A stretch of 43,358 nucleotides of DNA. Origin: DATGKK01 sp035294725. GTDB lineage: Bacteria > Actinomycetota > Acidimicrobiia > Acidimicrobiales > Bog-793. Positions 36,638-43,358 of this stretch are shown here, piece after piece. A program made the position numbers and the translations under genes. The notes under the pieces are model-generated. The model did not search any database, was not told the DNA's origin, and was given only the letters and a program-made list of their open reading frames with translations. The stretch spans positions 1-43,358 of the forward strand of contig DATGKK010000146.1 in the NCBI GenBank assembly GCA_035294725.1, written 5' to 3'. How positions within the stretch are numbered: the first letter of the stretch is position 1; the number at the start of each line of letters is the position of its first letter.

Positions 36638-39316
36638 TCAGGCGGCGAGCTTGCGGAGGACGTACTGGAGGATCCCCCCGTTGAGGAAGTACTCGGCCTC
36701 GCTCGGGGTGTCGATCCGCAGCCTGACCGTGAGCTCACGTCCGTCGGCTCTCACCGTGAGCTCCCGCCCGACGAGGCCGGCGGCGCCCGCCCCGGCCCCG
36801 GTGGCGACGCCGACGATGTCGTAGACCTCCTCGCCGGTGAGGCCGAGCGAGGCGACGGAGTCGCCCTCGTCGAACTGGAGCGGCAGCACGCCCATGCCGA
36901 TCAGGTTGGACCGGTGGATGCGCTCGAAGCTCTCCGCGATCACGGCCCGGACGCCGAGGAGGGCGGGGCCCTTCGCAGCCCAGTCACGCGACGATCCCGA
37001 GCCGTACTCCTTGCCGGCGAGCACGATGAGGGGCACCCTCTCGTCCCGGTAGCGCTCGGCGGCCTCGTAGATCGTCATCTCCTCGCCGTCTGGGAGGTGG
37101 CGGGTGACACCGCCCTCGGTGCCCGGGGCGAGGCGGTTGCGGATCCGGATGTTGGCGAAGGTGCCGCGGATCATCACCTCGTGGTTGCCGCGGCGCGAGC
37201 CGTAGGAGTTGAACTGGTCCGGTGCGACGCCGTGCTCGCGCAGCCACGCTCCCGCCGGCCCGTCGGCCTTGATCGAGCCGGCGGGCGAGATGTGGTCGGT
37301 GGTGACGCTGTCGCCGAGGATCGCGAGCACCCTGGCACCGCTGACGTCGTTGGGCTCGGGAGGCTCGGCTCCCATCCCGTCGAAGAACGGCGGCCGACGC
37401 ACGTAGGTCGAGCTCTCGTCCCACGCGTAGCGGTCCCCGGTCGGCACCTCGAGGTTCTGCCAGCGCTCGTCGCCGGTGAAGACGTCGGCGTAGTCGCGCC
37501 GGAACAGGTCGGCCCCGACGCTCGAGCGCAGGACCTCGGCTACCTCCTGCATGCTCGGCCAGATGTCCCGCAGGTACACGGGCTCCCCCTCGCGTCCGGT
37601 TCCGAGGGGCTCGTTCACGATGTCGATCGCCATCGTGCCGGCGATGGCGTAGGCGACGACGAGGGGCGGGGAGGCGAGGTAGTTCATCCGCACGTCGGGG
37701 TGGATGCGGCCTTCGAAGTTGCGGTTCCCCGACAGCACGGCGGCGACGGCGAGCCCGTGCTCGTTGATCGCACGAGAGATCTCGGGCAGCAGCGGCCCGG
37801 AGTTCCCGATGCACGTCGTGCAGCCGTAGCCGACGAGCTCGAAGCCGAGCTCGTCGAGCGGCTGCTGGAGGCCGGCTCGCTCGAAGTAGTCGATGGCGAC
37901 CCGGGAGCCGGGCGCGAGCGAGGTCTTCACCCACGGCTTGGTCCGAAGGCCCCGCTCGACGGCCTTCTTCGCGAGCAGTCCGGCGGCCAGCATCACCTGC
38001 GGGTTCGAGGTGTTCGTGCAACTCGTGATGGCGGCGATGACGACGTGCCCGTGGTCGAGCTCGAGCTCGGTCCCGTCTGCGAGCCGGACCGGCACCGGGG
38101 CACCCTCTGCCGAGGCCCCGGAGGGGAGCGAGGAGGGGAGGGCCTCGGCAAAGCGGGTCTTCGCGTCTGCGAGCCTCACCCGGTCCTGGGGACGCGCAGG
38201 TCCGGCCAGGCTCGGCTCGACGCTCGACAGGTCGAGCTCGAGCTGCTCGTCGTAGGTCGGCGTGGCGTCGGGGTCGTGCCAGAGCCCCTGCTCCTTCGCG
38301 TAGGCCTCGACGAGCTGGAGCAGCTCGGGTGGCCGGCCGGTGAGCTCGAGGTACCTCATCGTCTCGGCGTCGATCGGGAAGATGGTGACGGTCGAGCCGT
38401 ACTCCGGCGACATGTTGCCGATCGTCGCCCGGTTCTCGAGCGGGACCGCCGCCACCCCGGGCCCGAAGCACTCGACGAACTTGCCGACGACGCCGTGGCG
38501 GCGGAGCAGCTCGGCGATCGTGAGGACGAGGTCGGTCGCCGTCGTGCCTTCTGGGAGGTCGCCGTGAAGCCGCAGCCCCACCACCGGCGGCACGAGCATC
38601 GAGATCGGCTGGCCGAGCATGGCGGCCTCCGCCTCGATGCCGCCGACCCCCCAGGCGAGGATGCCGAGGCCGTTCACCATCGGGGTGTGCGAGTCGGTGC
38701 CGACGAGGCTGTCGGGATAGGCGTTCTGGTCACGGTCGGTGAAGACGACCCTGGAGAGGTACTCGAGGTTCACCTGGTGGCAGATCCCGGTGCCGGGCGG
38801 GACGACCCGGAAGTCGGTGAAGGCCTGCTGCCCCCATCGAAGGAAGCGGTAGCGCTCGGCGTTCCTCTCGTACTCGAGCCCGGTGTTGACGGCGAGCGCG
38901 TCGCGGCGCCCGTACACGTCGGCGACGACGGAGTGGTCGATCACGAGGTCGACCGGGATCTCTGGGTTGATCCGGTCCGGCTTGCCGCCGAGAGCCTCGA
39001 TGGCGTCGCGCATGGCGGCGAGGTCGACCACGCAGGGGACCCCGGTGAAGTCCTGCAGCAGGATCCGGGCCGGCGAGAAGGCGATCTCCTGCTCGCGCCG
39101 CTCGCCGGGGGAGGCGGCACGCGATCTCGCCAGCTGCTCGATGTCGGCGCCGGTCACGTGGAGCCCGTCCTCGTGGCGGAGCAGGTTCTCGAGGAGCAGC
39201 TTCACCGAGTAGGGCGTCGCCGACAGGTCGCAGAGCGAGGAGAGCGCCTCGAGCCGGTAGATGCGGTACTGCTCCCCGCCGACCGCCAGAGTTGACCTTG
39301 CCCCGAAGCTGTCCAT
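36638..39316 (-). CDS. acnA: Aconitate hydratase A
   Basis: An 892-aa AcnA/IRP-type aconitase interconverting citrate and isocitrate in the TCA cycle. The [4Fe-4S] ligands are seen as SCTNTSNP (first Cys) and GYGCTTCIGNSGPLLPE (the CxxC pair). Other family blocks are VLLQDFTGVPCVVDLAAMRD, GTDSHTPMVNGLGILAWGVG, and in the C-terminal swivel domain GKEYGSGSSRDWAAKGP. The ATG at 39316 is preferred to an ORF start at 39340 because MDSFGARSTL matches AcnA N-termini and a TAGCCT box lies 7 nt upstream. It converges on the amidase gene with a 12-nt gap. Confidence 0.97.
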   Translation of the reverse strand: MDSFGARSTLAVGGEQYRIYRLEALSSLCDLSATPYSVKLLLENLLRHEDGLHVTGADIEQLARSRAASPGERREQEIAFSPARILLQDFTGVPCVVDLAAMRDAIEALGGKPDRINPEIPVDLVIDHSVVADVYGRRDALAVNTGLEYERNAERYRFLRWGQQAFTDFRVVPPGTGICHQVNLEYLSRVVFTDRDQNAYPDSLVGTDSHTPMVNGLGILAWGVGGIEAEAAMLGQPISMLVPPVVGLRLHGDLPEGTTATDLVLTIAELLRRHGVVGKFVECFGPGVAAVPLENRATIGNMSPEYGSTVTIFPIDAETMRYLELTGRPPELLQLVEAYAKEQGLWHDPDATPTYDEQLELDLSSVEPSLAGPARPQDRVRLADAKTRFAEALPSSLPSGASAEGAPVPVRLADGTELELDHGHVVIAAITSCTNTSNPQVMLAAGLLAKKAVERGLRTKPWVKTSLAPGSRVAIDYFERAGLQQPLDELGFELVGYGCTTCIGNSGPLLPEISRAINEHGLAVAAVLSGNRNFEGRIHPDVRMNYLASPPLVVAYAIAGTMAIDIVNEPLGTGREGEPVYLRDIWPSMQEVAEVLRSSVGADLFRRDYADVFTGDERWQNLEVPTGDRYAWDESSTYVRRPPFFDGMGAEPPEPNDVSGARVLAILGDSVTTDHISPAGSIKADGPAGAWLREHGVAPDQFNSYGSRRGNHEVMIRGTFANIRIRNRLAPGTEGGVTRHLPDGEEMTIYEAAERYRDERVPLIVLAGKEYGSGSSRDWAAKGPALLGVRAVIAESFERIHRSNLIGMGVLPLQFDEGDSVASLGLTGEEVYDIVGVATGAGAGAAGLVGRELTVRADGRELTVRLRIDTPSEAEYFLNGGILQYVLRKLAA

Positions 39317-39323
39317 GCCCTGG

Positions 39324-39329
39324 AGGCTA
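39324..39329 (-). promoter_or_regulatory. -10 box for leaderless acnA
   Basis: TAGCCT on the minus strand, 7 nt upstream of the ATG at 39316; no Shine-Dalgarno between. Same hexamer as before the MFS gene. Confidence 0.45.
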
Positions 39330-39385
39330 CCTGGACACACCCCGGATCCTTCCCGCTCCGCTCCCCGGCGACGGCCGGCGACCGG

Positions 39386-39898
39386 CTACGGGCCGGCGCC
39401 GTCGGCCGTGGCCGTTCCGAGCCGGTCTCTCAGCCGCTCGAGCATCGTGCGCAGCGCAGCCTGCTCCGCCCCGTCGAGCGCGCCGAGCAGCGCGCCCATC
39501 TGCGCGTGGTGCGCCGACAGCGCGGCCGCCGCCCGGGTCGCACCTTTGGGCGTCAAGCGGGTGAAGCAGCCGCGACGGTCCTCGGCACAGGGCTCCCTCG
39601 TCGCGAGCCCCGCGTTGCAGAGGCGGTCGACGGCACGGGTCAGGCCGCTCGGCGAGAGCGCGGCGCGGGCGGCGAGATCGCTCATCCGAAGGCGCCCGCC
39701 CGGTGCGCGTGCGAGCCCCAGCACGACCTCGTAGCTCTGGGGCGGGAAACCGTAGCGCTGCTCCCAGGTCCGGCTCGCGGCCCGCCGGAGAGCGGTGGCC
39801 ATCTCCGCGACGAGGCCGGCGAGGGCCACGGGGTCCGGTGCAGCCGCGCCCGCTGTCGCCGCAGACGTGCGCGAGGGTCGTGCCGCTGGCCGGGCCAT
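39386..39898 (-). CDS. MarR-family transcriptional regulator
   Basis: A 170-aa winged-helix regulator. Residues about 25-60 form the N-terminal dimer helix, QSYEVVLGLARAPGGRLRMS continues the fold, and SDLAARAALSPSGLTRAVDR is the recognition helix-turn-helix. AEDRRGCFTRLTPKG is the wing (the MarR DxRxxxVxLT motif, here with Cys and Phe). The C-terminal helices complete the dimer interface. A Cys in the wing and another in CAEDRR could sense oxidants, which is speculative. It is divergent from the diguanylate cyclase gene, its most likely target along with itself. The ATG at 39898 has a TACGAT box 7 nt upstream. Confidence 0.9.
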   Translation of the reverse strand: MARPAARPSRTSAATAGAAAPDPVALAGLVAEMATALRRAASRTWEQRYGFPPQSYEVVLGLARAPGGRLRMSDLAARAALSPSGLTRAVDRLCNAGLATREPCAEDRRGCFTRLTPKGATRAAAALSAHHAQMGALLGALDGAEQAALRTMLERLRDRLGTATADGAGP

Positions 39899-39905
39899 GC
39901 GGGGG

Positions 39906-39911
39906 ATCGTA
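39906..39911 (-). promoter_or_regulatory. -10 box for leaderless marR gene
   Basis: TACGAT on the minus strand, 7 nt from the ATG at 39898, in the 85-nt divergent gap with the diguanylate cyclase gene. Confidence 0.5.
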
Positions 39912-39971
39912 CCGGTGCCGCGAACCACGTTGCTTGCGCAGGAAACCACTGTCGGCAGGGTCCACACTGAG

Positions 39972-39977
39972 TACGCT
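39972..39977 (+). promoter_or_regulatory. -10 box for leaderless diguanylate cyclase gene
   Basis: TACGCT, 6 nt upstream of the ATG at 39984; no Shine-Dalgarno. About 60 nt separate it from the marR -10, so a single MarR dimer could affect both. Confidence 0.5.
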
Positions 39978-39983
39978 CGGTGT

Positions 39984-41348
39984 ATGGCGCGGCTGTTCTC
40001 GATGGCGGGCAGGCCGCTCGCGCCGGCGTCGCTCGAACGGGTGGTCGAGTCGCTCCCCGCCGCGCTGCTCCTTGTCGACGCGAACGGCAAGATCCTCGGG
40101 GCGTCCGGGGCTCTCGGGCAGATCGGGGGGCGCCGCTCGTCCCAGCTCGTCGGGTCGAACCTGCTCGAGTACGTCGACGACGCCGACCGGAGCGTCGTCG
40201 TCGAGCTGCTCCGGGTGACCGCCGGCAGCGCCGAGGACGAGATCGTTGGCCCGGCCCGAGTCTCCTACCTCGACGTCGACGGCCCCCGCCGCTCCACCGA
40301 GGCCTGGGGGATCAACCGGACCCGTGACCCCGGCATCAAGGGGATCCTCGTCCTCCTGCTCCCCGAGAGCGCCTACGACCGCTTCGACGAGATCCTCATG
40401 AACGTGGTGGCGGGCGCCCCGCTCGAGCAGACCTTCGGGACCCTTGTCCAGGTGCTGCGCTTTCCCCCGTCGCGCGTCGAGGGCTTCGTCCTCATGCCTG
40501 GGGGGGACGACCGGACTCTCAGCCGGGTGCCGGAGCTCGCCGAGGTGCCCGGGCCTCCGACCGCCGGGCCGTGGGACGAGGTCTGGGAGACGACGTTGCC
40601 CCACGTGCACCGCCGCCGTGCGGAGCTGCCGGATCCCGTCCGGGAGGCAGCGGCCAGGGTGGGCTTCGAGTCCGTCACCTGCTATCCCGTGCGAAGAGGC
40701 GTCGACGGCCGTGCGTCGGCTGCTCTTGTCGTGTGGTCGCGCGTGCCCGAGCCTCCCCCGCTCGACGTCCAGCTCGCGATCGACCGGGCGATCGCCATCG
40801 CCGCCCTCGCCATCTCGCACGCCTCGGTCCAAGAGGGGCTGAAGGATGCGGCCCTGCGTGATCCCCTCACCGGCCTCGGGAACCGCCGCAGCTTCTTCGA
40901 GGCGCTGGAGGCAGAGGTGGACGCCGGCCACCAGCCGGCCGTGCTCTACATCGACCTCGACGGGTTCAAGGCGGTGAACGACTCCCTCGGCCACCTGGCC
41001 GGGGACGCCGTCCTGCGAGTCGCAGCTCGCCGCCTCGTCTCGGTCATGCGGCCGACTGACGAGCTCGCCCGCATCGGCGGGGACGAGTTCGCCGTTCTGT
41101 GCAGCGGCAAGGTGTCCCGCACTCAGGTGGCGGCGATCGCCAAGCGGATCGTCGAGCAGCTGAACCATCCGATCTCGGTGGCCGAGGGGCAGACCGTGGA
41201 GAGCGGTGCCAGCGTCGGCATCGCCGTCGACCTCCCCCCTCGCACCCCCGCCGACGCCATCATCGGGCACGCCGACCGTGCGCTGTACCGAGCGAAGGCA
41301 CTCGGCCGCGGCCGGTGGTCCTTCGCCGAGGTGGAGCAGCAGCCGTGA
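39984..41348 (+). CDS. Diguanylate cyclase (PAS - GAF-like - GGDEF)
   Basis: A 454-aa soluble protein with no membrane segment. Residues about 16-125 look like a PAS domain (ALLLVDANGKILGASGALGQ). Residues about 135-280 look GAF-like (GTLVQVLRFPPSRVEGFVLM ... VGFESVTCYPVRRG). Residues 290-450 are a GGDEF domain. DPLTGLGNRRSF opens it, LYIDLDGFKAVND carries the metal-binding Asp324, and the active-site motif is intact GGDEF (365-369). The product-inhibition I-site RxxD is present as RPTD (356-359), five residues before GGDEF. It should therefore make c-di-GMP under feedback control. The ATG at 39984 has a TACGCT box 6 nt upstream. The next gene overlaps its stop. Confidence 0.93.
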   Translation: MARLFSMAGRPLAPASLERVVESLPAALLLVDANGKILGASGALGQIGGRRSSQLVGSNLLEYVDDADRSVVVELLRVTAGSAEDEIVGPARVSYLDVDGPRRSTEAWGINRTRDPGIKGILVLLLPESAYDRFDEILMNVVAGAPLEQTFGTLVQVLRFPPSRVEGFVLMPGGDDRTLSRVPELAEVPGPPTAGPWDEVWETTLPHVHRRRAELPDPVREAAARVGFESVTCYPVRRGVDGRASAALVVWSRVPEPPPLDVQLAIDRAIAIAALAISHASVQEGLKDAALRDPLTGLGNRRSFFEALEAEVDAGHQPAVLYIDLDGFKAVNDSLGHLAGDAVLRVAARRLVSVMRPTDELARIGGDEFAVLCSGKVSRTQVAAIAKRIVEQLNHPISVAEGQTVESGASVGIAVDLPPRTPADAIIGHADRALYRAKALGRGRWSFAEVEQQP

Positions 41349-42082
41349 CGCCACGAGGCAGCTCACTCCTGCCGTCGAGCCGCCGACGCCTCCTTGCCAT
41401 GGCCGGGCTCGTCGTTGGCGCGGCGGCCCTTGGAGCGTGCGGGACCGCCGCCTCGAACGGCCTCGCCTCCAAAGCGCCACCCCAGATCCTCTCGGCGGCG
41501 GCGGCGGCCGTCTCGCAGGCGAGCTCGGTGCGGATCTCCGGCACGGTCATCGCGGGCGGGCATCCGGCCGGCGTCGACATGACGCTGTTCAAGGGAGGCT
41601 CGGCCGACGGGACCTTCTCGCTCTCGGGCAGCGTCGGCAGCATCGTGATCACGCGGCACGACATCTACTTCAAAGGCTCGGCGTCGTTCTGGAGCTCGCT
41701 CGGCATCGACAGCGGCTCGCCCTTCCCGCAGTCGCTCGCCGCCCGCCTTGCCGGGCGCTGGGTCGAGCTGCCCTCCTCCGCCCAGTCCGGGGTCTCGTCG
41801 CTCTCGATCAAGGGGCTGGTGAAGGCGCTCCGGACCGGCACCGGGACTGCCACGAAGGCCGGGACGAGGACGGTGCAGGGCCAGCAGGCCGTCGGGGTCA
41901 GCTCCGGTGCGAACGGCACGCTGTGGATCGCGACGACCGGGACTGCCTATCCCGTCGAGGTCGAAAAGAGCGAGAAGGGCACGAACGAGCACCTCATCTT
42001 CTCGGCCTGGAACGAGGGCACCGCGCCGGCTGCTCCGGCCGGGGCGAAGACCCTCCAGCAGCTGCTCGGGCTCGCCCAGTAG
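41345..42082 (+). CDS. LppX/LprG-family lipoprotein
   Basis: A 245-aa lipoprotein. The signal sequence (SSRRRLLAMAGLVVGAAALG) ends in lipobox ALGAC, with the lipidated Cys at about 32. The mature part resembles the LppX_LprAFG fold: AAAAAVSQASSVRISGTVIA, then VDMTLFKGGSADGTFSLSGS, a half-barrel that holds acyl chains, with repeated short beta strands. In mycobacteria such proteins carry triacylated lipids to the outer envelope. The GTG at 41345 overlaps the diguanylate cyclase stop (GTGA), so this lipoprotein is made with that enzyme. The link between them is unknown. Confidence 0.83.
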   Translation: MTPRGSSLLPSSRRRLLAMAGLVVGAAALGACGTAASNGLASKAPPQILSAAAAAVSQASSVRISGTVIAGGHPAGVDMTLFKGGSADGTFSLSGSVGSIVITRHDIYFKGSASFWSSLGIDSGSPFPQSLAARLAGRWVELPSSAQSGVSSLSIKGLVKALRTGTGTATKAGTRTVQGQQAVGVSSGANGTLWIATTGTAYPVEVEKSEKGTNEHLIFSAWNEGTAPAAPAGAKTLQQLLGLAQ

Positions 42083-42098
42083 CCGGGTCACCCCTGGA

Positions 42099-42121
42099 GC
42101 GGAGGATCTCCGCCATATGCT
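42099..42121 (+). promoter_or_regulatory. fur-P450 promoter with overlapping inverted repeat
   Basis: TATGCT (42116-42121) is a -10-like box 9 nt before the fur ATG at 42131. Just upstream an inverted repeat GCGGAG-GAT-CTCCGC (42099-42113) fills the -35/-10 spacer, where a repressor would block transcription. Autoregulation by the Fur protein is possible, but the repeat is short and GC-rich, unlike usual Fur or Zur boxes. Confidence 0.4.
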
Positions 42122-42130
42122 CGTCACGAG

Positions 42131-42613
42131 ATGAGCCAACCTGAGCACTCGGCCGTGACCGAGGAGAGCCTTGCCGACCGTGTCGAAGGAGTCCTCGACC
42201 TCCTGCGCGCGAGGGGGGGGCGGGTCACGACGGCGCGCCGCCAGCTGCTCGAGGCCGTCTTCGAGGCCCGCTCTCATGCCACGGCCGAAGAGCTGGCGGC
42301 GGCGGTCCAGGCCCGCTCCCCGGACGTCCACATCTCGACGATCTACCGGAACCTCGACGAGCTCGAGCGGCTCGGGGTGCTCGTCCATACCCACCTCGGT
42401 CACGGCCCGGCGAGCTACCACCTCGCCTCGTCGCCCCACGGCCATCTCGTCTGCGAGGTCTGCGGCGTCACGATCGAGGCACCGCCCGAGCTGTTCGCCG
42501 AGCTCGGGCGCACGGCGCGGGAGCGTTTCGGCTTCGACATCGATCCCCGGCACTTCGCCGTGCTGGGCCGGTGTGGACAGTGCACGACACCGAGGGAGAG
42601 AGAGGCGACGTGA
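42131..42613 (+). CDS. Fur-family metalloregulator
   Basis: A 160-aa Fur-superfamily repressor. The DNA-binding winged helix is at about 18-95: GGRVTTARRQLLEAVF, then HATAEELAAAVQ and VHISTIYRNLDELERLGVL (recognition helix STIYRNLxxL). The dimerisation domain has HGHLVCEVCGVTIEAP, the first CxxC, and GRCGQC, the second CxxC, making the structural zinc site. His-rich regulatory-metal residues (HLGHGPASYH, HGH) are present. Fur, Zur or Nur cannot be separated by eye. Its stop overlaps the P450 start as GTGA. Leaderless or short-leader start from TATGCT. Confidence 0.92.
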   Translation: MSQPEHSAVTEESLADRVEGVLDLLRARGGRVTTARRQLLEAVFEARSHATAEELAAAVQARSPDVHISTIYRNLDELERLGVLVHTHLGHGPASYHLASSPHGHLVCEVCGVTIEAPPELFAELGRTARERFGFDIDPRHFAVLGRCGQCTTPREREAT

Positions 42614-43358
42614 CCGATCGGACAACCGGGCTCACCATCACCGACCCGGAGTTCTGGCACCAGCCGCTCTCGGCGCGCATGGCCCACTTCGCCGAGCTGC
42701 GCGAGCAGGCGCCCTTTACCCGGTTCTCGTTCGTCGACCCGCTGACGAACGAGGACTCCCACTTCTACGCCGTGACCCGCTACGCCGAAGTGGTCGAGAT
42801 CAGCCGCAGACCGCACGACTTCTGCTCCGGCAAGGGGTCGACGAGCATCGTCGACCTGCCGGCGGACGCGATGGAGTTCTTCGGCTCGTTCATCGTGATG
42901 GACGACCCGCGCCATGCCCGCCAGCGCGGGATCGTCGCCCGCTCGTTCACCCCTCGCCAGCTGCAGGGTGTGCTCGACAGCGTCGAGACCATCTGCGACC
43001 AGGTCATCGACGAGATGTGCGAGAAGGGCGAGGTCGACTTCGTGAAGGCGGTCTCGCAACCGTTCCCGCTCCTTGTCATCTGCGACATGATGGGCATCCC
43101 GCGAAGCGAGTTCTCGACCGTCCTGAACGCGACGAACGTCATCCTCGGCGCCGGAGACCCGGATTTCTTCGCCGGCAAGGCGGACCCGTTCACCGCCCTC
43201 CTCGAAGCGGGCATGGAGCTCACGAACCTCATGAACGAGCTGGCCGAGCTCCGGCGGGCGAACCCTGCCGATGACCTCACGAGCGCGCTCGTCCACAACG
43301 AGCTCGGTGAGGACGTGCTCGCGCCGAACGAGATCGCGCCGTTCTTCATCCTTCTTGC
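42610..43358 (+). CDS. Cytochrome P450, N-terminal part (cut by window edge)
   Basis: 249 codons of a bacterial cytochrome P450 of about 400 aa. FWHQPLSARMAHFAELREQA and YAVTRYAEVVEISRRPHDFC are the N-terminal beta sheet and B helix. VMDDPRHARQRGIVARSFTP is the C-helix heme-propionate region (HxxxR). PFPLLVICDMMGIP is the E/F region. The sequence stops at the start of the I helix, so the oxygen-activating Thr, ExxR and the heme Cys are beyond the window. It resembles the mycobacterial steroid/lipid CYPs in general pattern. The GTG at 42610 overlaps the fur stop codon. Confidence 0.9.
   Translation, partial: MTDRTTGLTITDPEFWHQPLSARMAHFAELREQAPFTRFSFVDPLTNEDSHFYAVTRYAEVVEISRRPHDFCSGKGSTSIVDLPADAMEFFGSFIVMDDPRHARQRGIVARSFTPRQLQGVLDSVETICDQVIDEMCEKGEVDFVKAVSQPFPLLVICDMMGIPRSEFSTVLNATNVILGAGDPDFFAGKADPFTALLEAGMELTNLMNELAELRRANPADDLTSALVHNELGEDVLAPNEIAPFFILL

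Noticed and set aside
36914..39295. 793-codon open frame on the plus strand opposite aconitase
   Set aside because: It is the antisense shadow of acnA in GC-rich DNA: Val/Asp/Glu/Arg-rich, with no domain, while the minus strand encodes a full aconitase.
1..43358. CRISPR array, insertion sequence, phage genes, rRNA or tRNA
   Set aside because: No spaced direct repeats, transposase or integrase motifs, phage structural genes or rRNA/tRNA folds were seen.

Overview
The window comes from a high-GC (about 70%) actinobacterium. Evidence: a complete Mce lipid-import operon, a CIRCE-controlled groEL, an actinobacterial-type coproheme decarboxylase, a DUF3263 + LytR_C gene pair, a glucosyl-3-phosphoglycerate synthase, GTG starts joined by 4-base GTGA/ATGA overlaps, and many start codons preceded by a TANNNT box and no Shine-Dalgarno (leaderless mRNAs). 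The class Acidimicrobiia or a relative is my guess; no rRNA or marker phylogeny is available to test it.

Layout. 1-2173 (minus): 5' end of a citrate synthase, then a tightly overlapped Nudix / GNAT / alpha-beta hydrolase operon. 2227-14357: the Mce locus. The ATPase mceG and an ECF sigma factor with a membrane-spanning C-terminal extension are transcribed leftward; yrbEA-yrbEB-six mce genes-mam run rightward with overlapping stops and starts. 14358-14964 holds a small four-cysteine protein gene and two strong back-to-back hairpins. 15020-18410 (minus) is a cell-surface cassette: a secreted protein with a VPHTG sorting signal, a sortase with a long C-terminal extension, and a secreted Gly/Leu-tailed protein. 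18561-28220: acyl-CoA ligase, larE-hemQ (chdC), groEL with two CIRCE operators, aroA, an MFS exporter, and a clan GH-A lipoprotein enzyme flanked by a hairpin-rich non-coding gap. 28356-33267: moaD-like sulfur carrier + threonine synthase (minus), then gpgS-otsA (plus) facing otsB (minus), a compatible-solute set. 33288-36625: LytR_C protein, DUF3263 protein, CcdA, amidase. 36638-43358: aconitase, MarR regulator, diguanylate cyclase + LppX-like lipoprotein, Fur-family regulator + the 5' part of a cytochrome P450.

How the genes fit together. Mce transporter, acyl-CoA ligase, LppX-like lipoprotein and P450 are consistent with uptake and metabolism of lipids or sterols. The sortase cassette, membrane-tethered sigma factor and LytR_C protein all act at the envelope. 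The trehalose/glucosylglycerate genes and groEL point to stress adaptation. The least familiar parts are the tethered sigma factor placed between mceG and the mce operon, and the sortase cassette beside it. One secreted protein of that cassette and the sigma factor share the same kind of C-terminus: a basic cluster followed by a Gly/Leu-rich tail.
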